Source of the DNA: Pandoraea bronchicola
GTDB lineage: Bacteria > Pseudomonadota > Gammaproteobacteria > Burkholderiales > Burkholderiaceae
DNA: 64,000 bases
NCBI RefSeq assembly: GCF_902459805.1
Contig: NZ_CABPST010000001.1
Coordinates: 372,001-436,000, forward strand
Reading direction: 5' to 3'
The notes under the pieces are model-generated. The model was not told where the DNA came from. It saw only the letters and a list, made by a program, of their open reading frames with translations, and did no database searches. A program made the translations under genes and the position numbers. Every line of letters begins with the position of its first letter. The stretch's first letter is position 1. Positions 25,647 to 34,180 of the stretch are shown here, in pieces.

Positions 25647-27604
25647 GCGATTGTCGTGCCAGTGCGCTGCACTCGGCGCAGCGTCACGAGAAATTCTGCG
25701 CCACCGCCAGGAACGTTGCGCGCGGCCAACTGGCCGCCGTTTTCCTGTGCGATGGACGATGAGATGGCGAGTCCGAGCCCCATGCCCTGACCGCCTTCCT
25801 TGGTACTGAAAAATGGTTCGAACAAGCGCGGCATATGCGCCTCCGAAATGCCCGGCCCGTTATCGCGCACATAGATGCGCACCCACAGGTCGTCGGCGTC
25901 CACATCGATCCAGATCGACGGCGGCGCGTGCGCACTGGATGAACTCACCACGGCGTCGATGGCATTCCCCACGAGATTGATCAACACCTGTTCGAGACGC
26001 AGTCCTTCGCAGGCAACCTGCACCTCGTCCAGCCCGTCGGCAAACGTCGTCGTCACGTGAATACCGGCGAGACGTCCGCGAAGCAGCATCAACGTATTGT
26101 CGAGCGCGCGATGCACTGACGCTTCCATGTCACCACGACGCGCCCGGCCCGCGAAGAGCCGCAGTTGCCCGGTGATTTTGCCCATGCGATCGGTGAGCGA
26201 CGCGATGGCTTCCAGATTCTCCTGCGCCGCGGCGTGCTCACCGCGTTCGAGCAGCACGCGCGTGTTATCGGAGAAGCTGCGCAGCGCCGAGAGCGGCTGA
26301 TTGAGCTCGTGGGTGATACCGGCAGCCATCTGCCCCAGCGCCACGAGTTTCGACGCCTGCACCAGTTCGCTCTGGGCCTCGCGCAACTCATGTTCGGTGC
26401 GCGAGCGCTCCTGCACTTCCGTCTGCAACCGCTGGTTGGCCGATTGCAGATCGGCGGTACGCTCCGCCACCCGCTCGCCAAGTTCAGCGTAGGCCGACTG
26501 CAACAATTCGCGGCTCTTGAGCATGTCGCGCACGCGCTGGCGCCGCTGGTTCCACGCCACCCCCAGCAAGCAGGTGAACGCGGCAAGACACGCCGCAGCC
26601 ACCGCCGCGATCCGCGCGTTCGCAATGACCTGATCGAGCGGCGCGAAGTACATCAGCGTCCAGTCCGGCTCGCCGAGCTTGCGCTGTACGGCGAGAAACC
26701 GTCGCGAATGGCCCGCACCGCGCCCGTCGCGCACGCTCACCACTTCGCCGTCGGCATCGAGCCGTTCGTCCTCGGTCCAGGCGAGTGGCGTGATGTTCTG
26801 GTTGTAATACTGGCGAGTGCTGTCGAGCGCGGCCTTCACGTCGGGCGTGAGCGGCGCGAGCGCCCGGTACTGCCAGCGCGGTTCGGACGACAGAAACACC
26901 ACGCCGTGATCGTCCGCGACGACGACCGGCTCGGAAGCATCGGCACCGGCGCGCTGAAACCACTCGAGGTTGAGCTTGACCACGACCACGCCGCGAATCT
27001 CACCGTCCACGACAATCGGCTGCGAGACGAAGTACCCCGGCTCGCCGGACGTGGTCCCCACGCCATAGAAGCGGCCCAGTGCGCCTTTGATGGCGTCGAT
27101 GAAATACGGACGAAAACGGTATTCCTGTCCCACGAACGTGGCCTTCTCACGCCAGTTGCTGGCGGCCAGCGCCAGCCCGTTGGCGTCGATCACATAGGCC
27201 GCCGACGCCTTGGCGCGCTGATTCACGTCGAACAGATAATCGTTGGCACGCTGCACCACCGCGCGATCTTCCGGATGGAGCAGCAGATCGTGTACGTACG
27301 GATGCAGCGACAGCAGATAAGGCAGGAATTCGTACCGGTCGACCGTGCTGCGCAGACTGCCCGCGTAACGCTCGACGCGCGCCCCGGCGTTCACGCGCAG
27401 ATCGGCCACGCCGCGCTGCCAGCTCAAGGCATACGTCAACCAGCAAAACAGGACGCTCGCCAATAGCATGACGACGATCCATGACCAACGGCGCATCGGC
27501 ACAGTCCTCTCGAGATCGATGGGGACTTCGTCGCGCCGGGGGTCCGCAGGCGAGGCAGTGTCACCTTTCGGTGCGCGGATCATATTCTCGTGCAGGGTGG
27601 CCAT
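25643..27604 (-). CDS. dctB: C4-dicarboxylate sensor histidine kinase DctB
   Basis: 653 residues. TM1 (about 41-60) and TM2 (331-350) flank a periplasmic double-PAS sensor (about 70-325, with the ligand-region segments ANGLALAASNW and EPGYFVSQPIV). A coiled coil follows (365-415), then an HK domain with phospho-His-432 in GITHELNQPLSAL and the ATPase boxes NLVGNAIDAV, VRDNGPGI and GLGLAIS. It phosphorylates DctD. The start at 27604 lacks a good ribosome site; an ATG at 27583 preceded by GAGAAT is an alternative. It lies downstream of dctA, separated by a long hairpin. Confidence 0.93.
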   Translation of the reverse strand: MATLHENMIRAPKGDTASPADPRRDEVPIDLERTVPMRRWSWIVVMLLASVLFCWLTYALSWQRGVADLRVNAGARVERYAGSLRSTVDRYEFLPYLLSLHPYVHDLLLHPEDRAVVQRANDYLFDVNQRAKASAAYVIDANGLALAASNWREKATFVGQEYRFRPYFIDAIKGALGRFYGVGTTSGEPGYFVSQPIVVDGEIRGVVVVKLNLEWFQRAGADASEPVVVADDHGVVFLSSEPRWQYRALAPLTPDVKAALDSTRQYYNQNITPLAWTEDERLDADGEVVSVRDGRGAGHSRRFLAVQRKLGEPDWTLMYFAPLDQVIANARIAAVAAACLAAFTCLLGVAWNQRRQRVRDMLKSRELLQSAYAELGERVAERTADLQSANQRLQTEVQERSRTEHELREAQSELVQASKLVALGQMAAGITHELNQPLSALRSFSDNTRVLLERGEHAAAQENLEAIASLTDRMGKITGQLRLFAGRARRGDMEASVHRALDNTLMLLRGRLAGIHVTTTFADGLDEVQVACEGLRLEQVLINLVGNAIDAVVSSSSAHAPPSIWIDVDADDLWVRIYVRDNGPGISEAHMPRLFEPFFSTKEGGQGMGLGLAISSSIAQENGGQLAARNVPGGGAEFLVTLRRVQRTGTTIA

Positions 27605-27632
27605 TGGGGCACGGCGTGCGTGAGCCGAAGGA

Positions 27633-27686
27633 CCACCGGGCGGCGAAGCTCAGGCGCTATTGTGCCTGTGCCGCGCCGCCCGGTGG
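27633..27686. repeat. Long inverted repeat between dctA and dctB
   Basis: 13-bp perfect arms CCACCGGGCGGCG and CGCCGCCCGGTGG (27633-27645, 27674-27686), with an inner stem AGGCGC / GTGCCT around TATT. No T-tract follows on either strand. It may be a partial terminator or processing site that sets dctA and dctBD levels. Confidence 0.65.
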
Positions 27687-27766
27687 CGAACGTTGCGTGG
27701 GCAGAGGACCGGCGCACCCGCGCAAGACAACTCACGCGCAGCCCCGGCTGCCCCTGCCGCCGGCCG

Positions 27767-29053
27767 TCAGGCCAGTTCCGGCTCTCGCTTGCCGGACATG
27801 GCTTGCGCCAGTTTCTTGCGATCCAGTTCCTTTTCCCAGGCCGACACGACGATCGTGGCAACACCGTTGCCGCAGATGTTGGTCAGCGCACGGCATTCGC
27901 TCATGAAGCGGTCGATACCGAGGATCAGCACCATCCCGGCCACCGGAATCGTCGGGATCACGGCGAGCGTTGCGGCCAGCGTGATGAAGCCGGCGCCGGT
28001 CACGCCCGAAGCGCCCTTCGAGGTCAGCATTGCCACGGCGAGCAGCGTGAGCTGTTGGCCCCAGGTCAGATCGATATTGGTCGCTTGCGCAATGAACAGC
28101 ACGGCCATCGTCATGTAGATGTTCGTGCCGTCGAGGTTGAACGAATAACCGGTCGGGATCACCAGACCCACCACCGACTTCGAGCAACCGGCCTTCTCCA
28201 TCTTCTCCATCAGGTGCGGCAACGCGGCTTCCGACGAGCTGGTACCCAGCACGATCAGCAGCTCTTCCTTGATGTAGGCGAGGAAGCGGAAGATCGAGAA
28301 GCCCGTGATCTTGGCGATCAGACCCAGCACCACGATCACGAACAGGAACGACGTCAGGTAGAACGTGCCCATGAGCTTGGCGAGCGGCACCAGCGACGCG
28401 ATACCGTACTTGCCGATCGTGAAGGCCATCGCACCGAACGCACCCAGCGGCGCCACCTTGGTGATGATATGCACCACACGGAAAAGCACGCCCGAGACGC
28501 TGTCGATCCAGCCCGTCACCACGCGGCCACGCTCACCGATCATGCCCAATGCGGCGCCGAACAGGACAGCGATCACGAGGATCTGCAGAATCTCACCCTT
28601 GGCGAACGCATCGGTAATCGTGTTCGGAATCAGGTGCAGCAGGAAGTCGACGAACGTGTCGCCGTGGGCAGCCTTCTCGGCATAGCCCGCGATCGCCTTC
28701 GGATCGAGCGTGTTGATATCGACGTTGAACCCGGCACCCGGCTTCAGGACGTGAGTCGCGATCAGGCCGATGAGCAGTGCGAGCGTCGAGACGACTTCGA
28801 AGTAGATGAGGGCCTTGCCGCCGACGCGGCCAACCTTCTTCATATCTTCCATGCCGGCGATACCGGTCACGACCGTACAGAAGATCACCGGGCCGATGAT
28901 CATCTTGATCAGCTTGATGAACGCATCGCCGAGCGGCTTCATCTGAATCGCGAGGTCGGGCTTGAAGTGTCCGAGCAGCACGCCGATGACGATGGCGATC
29001 AGCACCTGCACGTACAGGATGCGGTAAAAGGGTTTTTTGGTCTGGGTTTGCAT
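27767..29053 (-). CDS. dctA: C4-dicarboxylate:proton/sodium symporter DctA
   Basis: Inner-membrane carrier for succinate, fumarate and malate, 428 residues, of the dicarboxylate/amino acid:cation symporter family. Signatures are the re-entrant loop [34 protein letters not shown] with the NLDGT cation site, and [17 protein letters not shown]. It begins [21 protein letters not shown]. It lies 44 bp after the ABC ATPase gene, with no recognisable sigma-54 promoter in that gap, so it is probably transcribed from the ABC operon promoter. Confidence 0.95.
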   Translation of the reverse strand: MQTQTKKPFYRILYVQVLIAIVIGVLLGHFKPDLAIQMKPLGDAFIKLIKMIIGPVIFCTVVTGIAGMEDMKKVGRVGGKALIYFEVVSTLALLIGLIATHVLKPGAGFNVDINTLDPKAIAGYAEKAAHGDTFVDFLLHLIPNTITDAFAKGEILQILVIAVLFGAALGMIGERGRVVTGWIDSVSGVLFRVVHIITKVAPLGAFGAMAFTIGKYGIASLVPLAKLMGTFYLTSFLFVIVVLGLIAKITGFSIFRFLAYIKEELLIVLGTSSSEAALPHLMEKMEKAGCSKSVVGLVIPTGYSFNLDGTNIYMTMAVLFIAQATNIDLTWGQQLTLLAVAMLTSKGASGVTGAGFITLAATLAVIPTIPVAGMVLILGIDRFMSECRALTNICGNGVATIVVSAWEKELDRKKLAQAMSGKREPELA

Positions 29054-29097
29054 GTTGTTTCCTCTTCAGGCGGCGGGGCAAGCCACCGCCCTTGTTA

Positions 29098-29892
29098 TCA
29101 ATCCGCGGTGACCCCGCGGATCTCGCTTTGCGCGAAGCGCATTTGCTCCTCCATCACCATCTGGGCCAGTTCCTTCTTCAATTCATTGAATTCGCTGCCT
29201 GCCGTGTCGCGCGGACGGGGTAGTTCGATGACCACGTCTCGCTTGACCGTGCCCGGCCGGTACGTCATGACGACGACCCGGTCGGCCAGATAGATCGACT
29301 CCTCGATGCTGTGTGTGACGAAAATGATCGTCTTCTTGAATTCCTCCCAAATCCGCAGCAGCTCGTCCTGCAACGTGCGGCGCGTGAGCGCGTCGAGCGC
29401 CCCGAACGGCTCGTCCATGAGCATGATCGGACTGTCGAGCGCGAGCACGCGGGCAATCGCCACGCGCTGACGCATGCCGCCCGACAGATCGCGCGGGAAC
29501 CGGTCGCGAAACTCGCGCAGGTTCAACTTGCCGAGCAGCAGGTCCACGCGCTCGTTGATCTCGGCGCGCTTCATTCCCTTGATTTCGAGCCCGAAGGCGA
29601 TGTTCTGCGCCACCGTCATCCACGGAAACAGCGCGTACTCCTGGAACACCATGCCGCGATCCGGGCCCGGCTCGGCAGCGGCATCCGCACGGCCGTCGAT
29701 ACGAATCGCACCCGAGGTCGGTTGGACAAAGCCGGCCAGCGCGTTGAGCAGCGTCGACTTGCCGCAGCCCGACGGGCCGAGCAGGCAGACGAACTCCCCC
29801 GCGCCAATGTTCAGGTCGATGTCCTTGAGCGCATCGACGGTGCCGCCGGGAACGGGGAACTGTTTGTTGACGTTGTTGATTTCGATCAGCAT
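29098..29892 (-). CDS. NitT/TauT-type ABC transporter ATP-binding protein
   Basis: 264-residue ABC ATPase of the nitrate/sulfonate/taurine family. Walker A LLGPSGCGKSTLLN, Q-loop VFQEYALFPWMTV, signature LSGGMRQRVAIAR and Walker B IMLMDEPFGALD are all intact. The ATG at 29892 overlaps the permease's 3' end and has GAGG upstream. The substrate of this importer is not evident from the ATPase. Confidence 0.92.
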   Translation of the reverse strand: MLIEINNVNKQFPVPGGTVDALKDIDLNIGAGEFVCLLGPSGCGKSTLLNALAGFVQPTSGAIRIDGRADAAAEPGPDRGMVFQEYALFPWMTVAQNIAFGLEIKGMKRAEINERVDLLLGKLNLREFRDRFPRDLSGGMRQRVAIARVLALDSPIMLMDEPFGALDALTRRTLQDELLRIWEEFKKTIIFVTHSIEESIYLADRVVVMTYRPGTVKRDVVIELPRPRDTAGSEFNELKKELAQMVMEEQMRFAQSEIRGVTAD

Positions 29893-29902
29893 GTCGTTCG
29901 CC

Positions 29903-30739
29903 TCACTTGGTTTCGAGACCACGGTGCCACTTGAGCAGGTGGTTGTTGAGACGATCCATGCCCAGGTCGATCACCAGGCCGAGCAGACCAATGGTCAGCA
30001 TCCCGGCAATGATCTTGTCCGACCACATGTACTCGCGCGCTTCCAGAATGCGGTAGCCGAGCCCGTTGTTCACGGCAATCATCTCGGCCACGATCACGAC
30101 GATGAACGCCGTACCGATACCGATCCGAATACCCGACAGGATGTACGGCGTCGCGGCCGGCATGATGACGCGGCGGAAGATCGTGAACTGGCTCGCGCCG
30201 AGGTTGCGGGCCGCACGCAGATAGATGCCGTCGACATGGCGCACGCCGGCGATCGTGTTCATCAGCACGGGAAAGAACGCCCCGAGCGCGATGAGGAAGA
30301 ACGCCGGCGGATTGCCCAGACCGAACCAGAGAATCGCCAGCGGGATGTACGCGATCGGGGGAATCGGACGCACGACCTGCACCAGCGGATTGAAAAGCCC
30401 GTAGACGCGGGGGCTCGTGCCCATCAGCAAGCCGAGCGGCAGCGCGATGACGGTGCCCACGAGAAAGCCCATGATCACGCGATACAGGCTGTTGGCGGCG
30501 TCAGTGAGCAGTTCGCTCGAATGCAGCCACGCGCCAAAGCCGTCGGCCATCGAAACGGTCGGTTGGAGGTATTGCCACCACTTGGTCACGACAGCGACCG
30601 GCGATGGAAGAATGATCGGGTTGATCCACTCGAGGCCCGTGACGATCTGCCAGATCACCACGACCGAGAGCGGAATCAAGACACCACGCAGCAAACGCGT
30701 GGTGCGCGAGGTACCCGTAGAAGCAAGCACAGCGGCCAT
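29903..30739 (-). CDS. NitT/TauT-type ABC transporter permease
   Basis: 278-residue inner-membrane permease with six predicted helices and the EAA loop GVRHVDGIYLRAARNLGASQFTIFRRVIMPAATPYILSG that docks on the ATPase. It resembles SsuC/TauC. It overlaps neither the binding-protein gene (14 bp gap) nor, except by its last codons, the ATPase gene. Confidence 0.92.
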   Translation of the reverse strand: MAAVLASTGTSRTTRLLRGVLIPLSVVVIWQIVTGLEWINPIILPSPVAVVTKWWQYLQPTVSMADGFGAWLHSSELLTDAANSLYRVIMGFLVGTVIALPLGLLMGTSPRVYGLFNPLVQVVRPIPPIAYIPLAILWFGLGNPPAFFLIALGAFFPVLMNTIAGVRHVDGIYLRAARNLGASQFTIFRRVIMPAATPYILSGIRIGIGTAFIVVIVAEMIAVNNGLGYRILEAREYMWSDKIIAGMLTIGLLGLVIDLGMDRLNNHLLKWHRGLETK

Positions 30740-30753
30740 CCGTTCGCCTCGCC

Positions 30754-31722
30754 TTACTTGATGTTCAGCTTGGTCTTGGCCTTGGCGAGCAGGTCGAGCT
30801 TGACCCAGTCTTCCGCCTTCGGCACCGGATCCTGCAGCTTGCCCACGCCGTACTTCTTCATGAGGTCGGTCGTGAGCTGCACATGCGAGACGCTCAGGTC
30901 GTAGCTATACGGCGAGTTGCCGATCGCGTCGCTGAAGTCCTGCGTTGTGATCTGGTTCTTGAACATGTCCTCGCGCACGTACTTCTCGGCCGCTTGCGGG
31001 TTCTTGATGAAGTAGTCGGTCGCCTCGACGAACGCGTACATCAGGCGTTGCGCCACGTCCGGCTTCTCCTTGTAGAGCTTCTCGGTGATGACGAGCGCGC
31101 GCACCGGCTCGCCGATGGGCGTGTCGTACGGCTTGAGCACTTCCACGCCAAAGCCCTTGTTGATGGCTTGCGAGGCCTGCGGCTCCGACTGGCACATTGC
31201 GTCGATGCTGCCGGCGGCGAGCGCCTGATTCAGATCGGCGTAGGCCATGAACAGAATCTGCACGTCCTTGCCCGGCTGGTCCGACCACGTCAGACCGGCC
31301 TTGGCCAACTCGGCGTACAGAATCAGTTCCTGGGCGCCGCCGCGGGCGACACCCACCTTCTTGCCCTTGAGATCGGCCACCTTGGTGACCGGCAGACCCT
31401 TCTTCGCGACGAGACGCACACCGCCCTTCGCGAAACCGGCCACGGCATAGATCGGCGCCCCCTGGGCGCGACCGGCGATGGCGGCGTCAAGCGCGCTTGC
31501 CGACACGTCGATCTGCCCCGCCACGATCGCCGGCATGATGTCTACGCCCTTGGCGAACATGCGCTCCTCGATCTTCAGACCGTACTTCGGTCCAATGACC
31601 TTCATGTACGACACCGCGCCATAGTGGGCGAACTTCAGATTCCCCAGACGCACCAGATCATCGGCAAAGGCGTGTAACGAAGCCGCGCACAAAGCCGCGG
31701 CAGCAAGACATTGCTTGAACAT
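30754..31722 (-). CDS. NitT/TauT-type ABC transporter substrate-binding protein
   Basis: 322-residue periplasmic protein with signal peptide MFKQCLAAAALCAASLHAFA. The body is of the NMT1/THI5-SsuA fold: DVSASALDAAIAGRAQG, KGKKVGVARGGAQELILYAELAKAG and a C-terminal helical lobe. The ligand is unknown. The neighbours (N-formylglutamate hydrolase, IclR, DctA) suggest an organic-acid or amide-like nutrient rather than a sulfonate. The ATG at 31722 directly precedes the signal peptide; the longer frame upstream is leader sequence. Confidence 0.88.
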   Translation of the reverse strand: MFKQCLAAAALCAASLHAFADDLVRLGNLKFAHYGAVSYMKVIGPKYGLKIEERMFAKGVDIMPAIVAGQIDVSASALDAAIAGRAQGAPIYAVAGFAKGGVRLVAKKGLPVTKVADLKGKKVGVARGGAQELILYAELAKAGLTWSDQPGKDVQILFMAYADLNQALAAGSIDAMCQSEPQASQAINKGFGVEVLKPYDTPIGEPVRALVITEKLYKEKPDVAQRLMYAFVEATDYFIKNPQAAEKYVREDMFKNQITTQDFSDAIGNSPYSYDLSVSHVQLTTDLMKKYGVGKLQDPVPKAEDWVKLDLLAKAKTKLNIK

Positions 31723-31811
31723 AAGGTCTCCTCTCTTATTTGAACGGCTTGCCCTGCGTCTCTGGATTCCCGTCGGGTTTCCAGACAACGCGGCAGCACG
31801 CGCATTAAAAA

Positions 31812-31826
31812 GCAATACTCATGCCA
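31812..31826 (-). promoter_or_regulatory. Sigma-54-like promoter of the ABC-dctA(-dctBD) operon
   Basis: TGGCAT-N5-TTGC followed by TTTTT on the minus strand. It keeps the invariant GG and GC with correct spacing and differs from TGGCAC-N5-TTGC at one position. It predicts a start near 31800 and a leader of about 80 nt. Confidence 0.65.
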
Positions 31827-31861
31827 ATTACGCAAGTCTTTGATTCTATTGAGCGAAATTG

Positions 31862-31933
31862 TGGAAAACCCGATGGTCGGTGATACGGAAAGCTGGAAAA
31901 CAGGCGAGGATACTTTCTGGTTTTCCAGAAAGT
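31862..31933. promoter_or_regulatory. Repeated TGGAAAAC boxes and a 22-bp dyad
   Basis: TGGAAAAC occurs at 31862-31869 and 31894-31901. A dyad with 9-bp arms ACTTTCTGG / CCAGAAAGT around TTTT lies at 31912-31933 and contains the same word inverted. They sit about 65-130 bp upstream of the predicted start, fitting either DctD enhancer sites or IclR operators (E. coli IclR sites are TGGAAAT/ATTTCCA palindromes). Confidence 0.55.
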
Positions 31934-32091
31934 CAGGTGAAATATTGGCGATTTCACGCGAAGTGTCGGGCAAACCCCGAGGCGGTCCGCACACAACGGG
32001 CCATTGAAAAAATCGGAACCTCTCTCGAGTGCGTCCGCCAGCGCGACGGCGAACGCACCTCGAGCAACAACGGCCGGCGACCGGCGGCGCG

Positions 32092-32871
32092 TCAGGCCGA
32101 CAGTGCTTCGGGCACAGGAATCTGATAGCCGAGCGCAGCGGATATCTCGGCGGCGCAGGCCGACAGACGCGACGAAATGTCGGGCAGCAGCGCTCGCGTC
32201 ATGCGTGACGACGGGCCGGAGGCGGACAGCGACGCGATCACTTCGCCAGACGCGTCGCGCACCGGCACCGCGACCGACACGGCTTCCGGCGCGAGTTCGC
32301 CAAAGCTCACCGCACAGTCCTGACGACGCACGTTGAGCAACTCCGCCGCCAGTTCGTCGCGCTCGATGAGCGTGCCCGCCGTGAAGCGCTTGCGCGGACG
32401 GCCCAGCACCTGTGCGCGAACGTCGTCGGAGGCGAACGCCAGCAGCACGCGACCCGACGCCCCCACATACAAGGGACGACGGTTGCCGACCACGCCATGC
32501 ACGCGCAATTCGTGCGTCGATTCGACCCGCGCCACGCACAACGACTCGAGGCCATCGCGCACGCGAAGCTGGATATTCTCGTTGAGCGCACGACTGAGCG
32601 CCTGAAGATGACGATGCGCGACCTTCACGAGGTTGACCTGCTCATGCCCCGCCACACCAAGCACCAGCGCCTGTGCGCCGAGCACGTAGGTGACAGGACT
32701 GCCCTCGCGGACCACCCAGCGGTGCTGCTCGAGCGTGGCCAGCAGGCGAAATGCACGCGACTTGTTCAGGCCGGCGCGCTGCGCCAGTTCCGTCACACCC
32801 AGGCCGGGGCACTCCCCGACCAGCGACAGCAGCGTAAGCGCCGTGTCGACTGAAGCGACTGTGTAGTCCAT
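32092..32871 (-). CDS. IclR family transcriptional regulator
   Basis: 259 residues. An N-terminal winged helix (about 1-70: TALTLLSLVGECPGLGVTELAQRAGLNKSRAFRLLATLEQH) is followed by the IclR effector domain with GASGRVLLAF and AVSVAVPVRDASGEVIASLS. Its ATG shares one base with the stop codon of the hutG-like gene, so the two form an operon. It probably controls that operon and the ABC transporter downstream. Confidence 0.9.
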   Translation of the reverse strand: MDYTVASVDTALTLLSLVGECPGLGVTELAQRAGLNKSRAFRLLATLEQHRWVVREGSPVTYVLGAQALVLGVAGHEQVNLVKVAHRHLQALSRALNENIQLRVRDGLESLCVARVESTHELRVHGVVGNRRPLYVGASGRVLLAFASDDVRAQVLGRPRKRFTAGTLIERDELAAELLNVRRQDCAVSFGELAPEAVSVAVPVRDASGEVIASLSASGPSSRMTRALLPDISSRLSACAAEISAALGYQIPVPEALSA

Positions 32872-33755
32872 CAAACGTCCTCGCTATGTTGTTCGGCATA
32901 AGCGGCGAGCGCCGCCGCGAATTCGCCAAGTTGCGCTTGCAGCACCGAGAAGCCGTCGTGCTTCTCGCCGCGCGATTCATTCAGGTAAAGCGCCTGGTTC
33001 AGCTCGATCTGCACACTGTGGCGACGTTCGGCGGGGCGTCCGAAGTGGCGCACCAGATCCTCGCGGCCTTCGTGATATCCCGGCGTGTTGTACGCGACGC
33101 GATAGCCCAGTCGCGTGAACTCGGCAATGATCCAGCGCGAGAACGCCGGATCGGCCGTGGTGCCACCGCTGTCGCTGACACGCACATCCGCCCGCAAGAT
33201 GCCCGCATCGGGGTCGAGCGCGCTGCCGCGTGAGCGCATCGAATGGCAATCCAGATGCCAGACCACGCCATGCCGGCGCCAGGCGGCGTCGAGCGCATCG
33301 CGCAGCGCATGGCGGTACGGCCGGTAATAGTCGTGAATGCGTCGCTCGACTTCGGCGACCGACAGACGCCGGTCGTAGAGCGGCACATTCGGCGCGGCAA
33401 ACCGGTGCAGCAGCCCGACACCGCGCTCGCTGCATGCCTGCGGACGCGCATCGTGCGGCCACAGACTCGCGAGCAACTCGGGATCGATGTCGTGCTCGGC
33501 CCGGTTCGGGTCAATATAGGCGCGCGGGAAGAGCGCGGCGACGAGCGTCGCGCCGTGATGCGTGGCCACCGACCACAACTCGTCGACATAGGCATCGCCA
33601 CACGCGAGGATCGCCGCCGTCGGGGCGATGCTGTCGAAGTCCGCCGGAAACACATGACCGCTATGCGGTGCGTCGATCACGAGAGGCAAACCCCTCCCCA
33701 GGCCCCCTTGTGGCGCTTCCACAAAATATCGGCCCTCGGTGACCTGACGGGACAT
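32871..33755 (-). CDS. N-formylglutamate amidohydrolase family protein
   Basis: 294-residue zinc-dependent hydrolase of the HutG/FGase family, which splits N-formylglutamate into formate and glutamate in histidine breakdown. Family marks are IDAPHSGHVFPADF, the metal-binding PRAYIDPNRAEHDID, LDCHSMRS and the C-terminal VQIELNQALYLNES. No other hut genes are present, so the substrate may be a different N-acyl or formyl amino acid. The ATG at 33755 has GGAGAT upstream. Confidence 0.88.
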   Translation of the reverse strand: MSRQVTEGRYFVEAPQGGLGRGLPLVIDAPHSGHVFPADFDSIAPTAAILACGDAYVDELWSVATHHGATLVAALFPRAYIDPNRAEHDIDPELLASLWPHDARPQACSERGVGLLHRFAAPNVPLYDRRLSVAEVERRIHDYYRPYRHALRDALDAAWRRHGVVWHLDCHSMRSRGSALDPDAGILRADVRVSDSGGTTADPAFSRWIIAEFTRLGYRVAYNTPGYHEGREDLVRHFGRPAERRHSVQIELNQALYLNESRGEKHDGFSVLQAQLGEFAAALAAYAEQHSEDV

Positions 33756-33812
33756 GCCATCTCCTTGCGCGCATCCGGAACTTCCCTCCGTCAGTCGCCA
33801 TGACGGGGGTGA

Positions 33813-33851
33813 TGTTTTGCCAAGCAAAACAAGGTTTCAATATTCTGAAAC
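33813..33851. promoter_or_regulatory. Two adjacent palindromes upstream of hutG-iclR
   Basis: First palindrome: 8-bp arms TGTTTTGC / GCAAAACA around CAA (33813-33831). Second: GTTTCA / TGAAAC around six bases (33834-33851). They lie 58-96 bp before the ATG, in promoter position, as expected for an autoregulated IclR-type operon. Confidence 0.55.
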
Positions 33852-34111
33852 AACGAGGGAGCGCACACAAGGTAAGGGTTGTTACAACATATTTCGTGGC
33901 GAGCGAGGTGGGCTTCGACGGGCCGGCAAGTCAGTTCAGCGACGTTCATCGCAGATGGCAACACGTTTGCGCCTAGTTACCCGCGCAAAGGCGTTTGCAC
34001 CGGCCGTATTACGTATCGAACCGGGCGCCGGTTGTGACGCGGCGTAATCCGCACGTCATCGTCCGCTCGGTCTGAGTGCGCCTTGTGCGGGCGCGAAAAC
34101 TCGCGCGCCCA

Positions 34112-34147
34112 AACAAAAACGCGGACCGTCTTTCGACGGCCCGCGTT
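34112..34147 (-). terminator. Terminator of lipB-lipA
   Basis: On the minus strand, AACGCGG-CCGTC / GACGG-CCGCGTT (single mismatch) around a GAAA-type loop, followed by TTTTTGTTT. Confidence 0.85.
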
Positions 34148-34180
34148 CTGTGTCTGACGACGAGGTAAGGCTTTCGCGAA

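Larger units (their letters stand above)
31723..32091. other. Control region of the ABC-dctA operon
   Basis: AT-rich for this genome. It holds the sigma-54-like promoter and the TGGAAAAC repeats/dyad listed separately. No gene is seen. Confidence 0.6.
33756..34180. other. Intergenic hutG-like / lipA
   Basis: Holds two back-to-back palindromes near the hutG-like gene, a GGGCGCG/CGCGCCC hairpin (34089-34110) and the lipA terminator. No gene is seen. Confidence 0.5.

Noticed and set aside
24129-25790. 553-codon open frame opposite dctD
   Set aside because: Antisense shadow; dctD has all NtrC-family motifs.
29054-29097. Possible sigma-54 promoter directly before dctA (TGGCTTGC)
   Set aside because: The spacing between GG and GC is wrong for a -24/-12 promoter.
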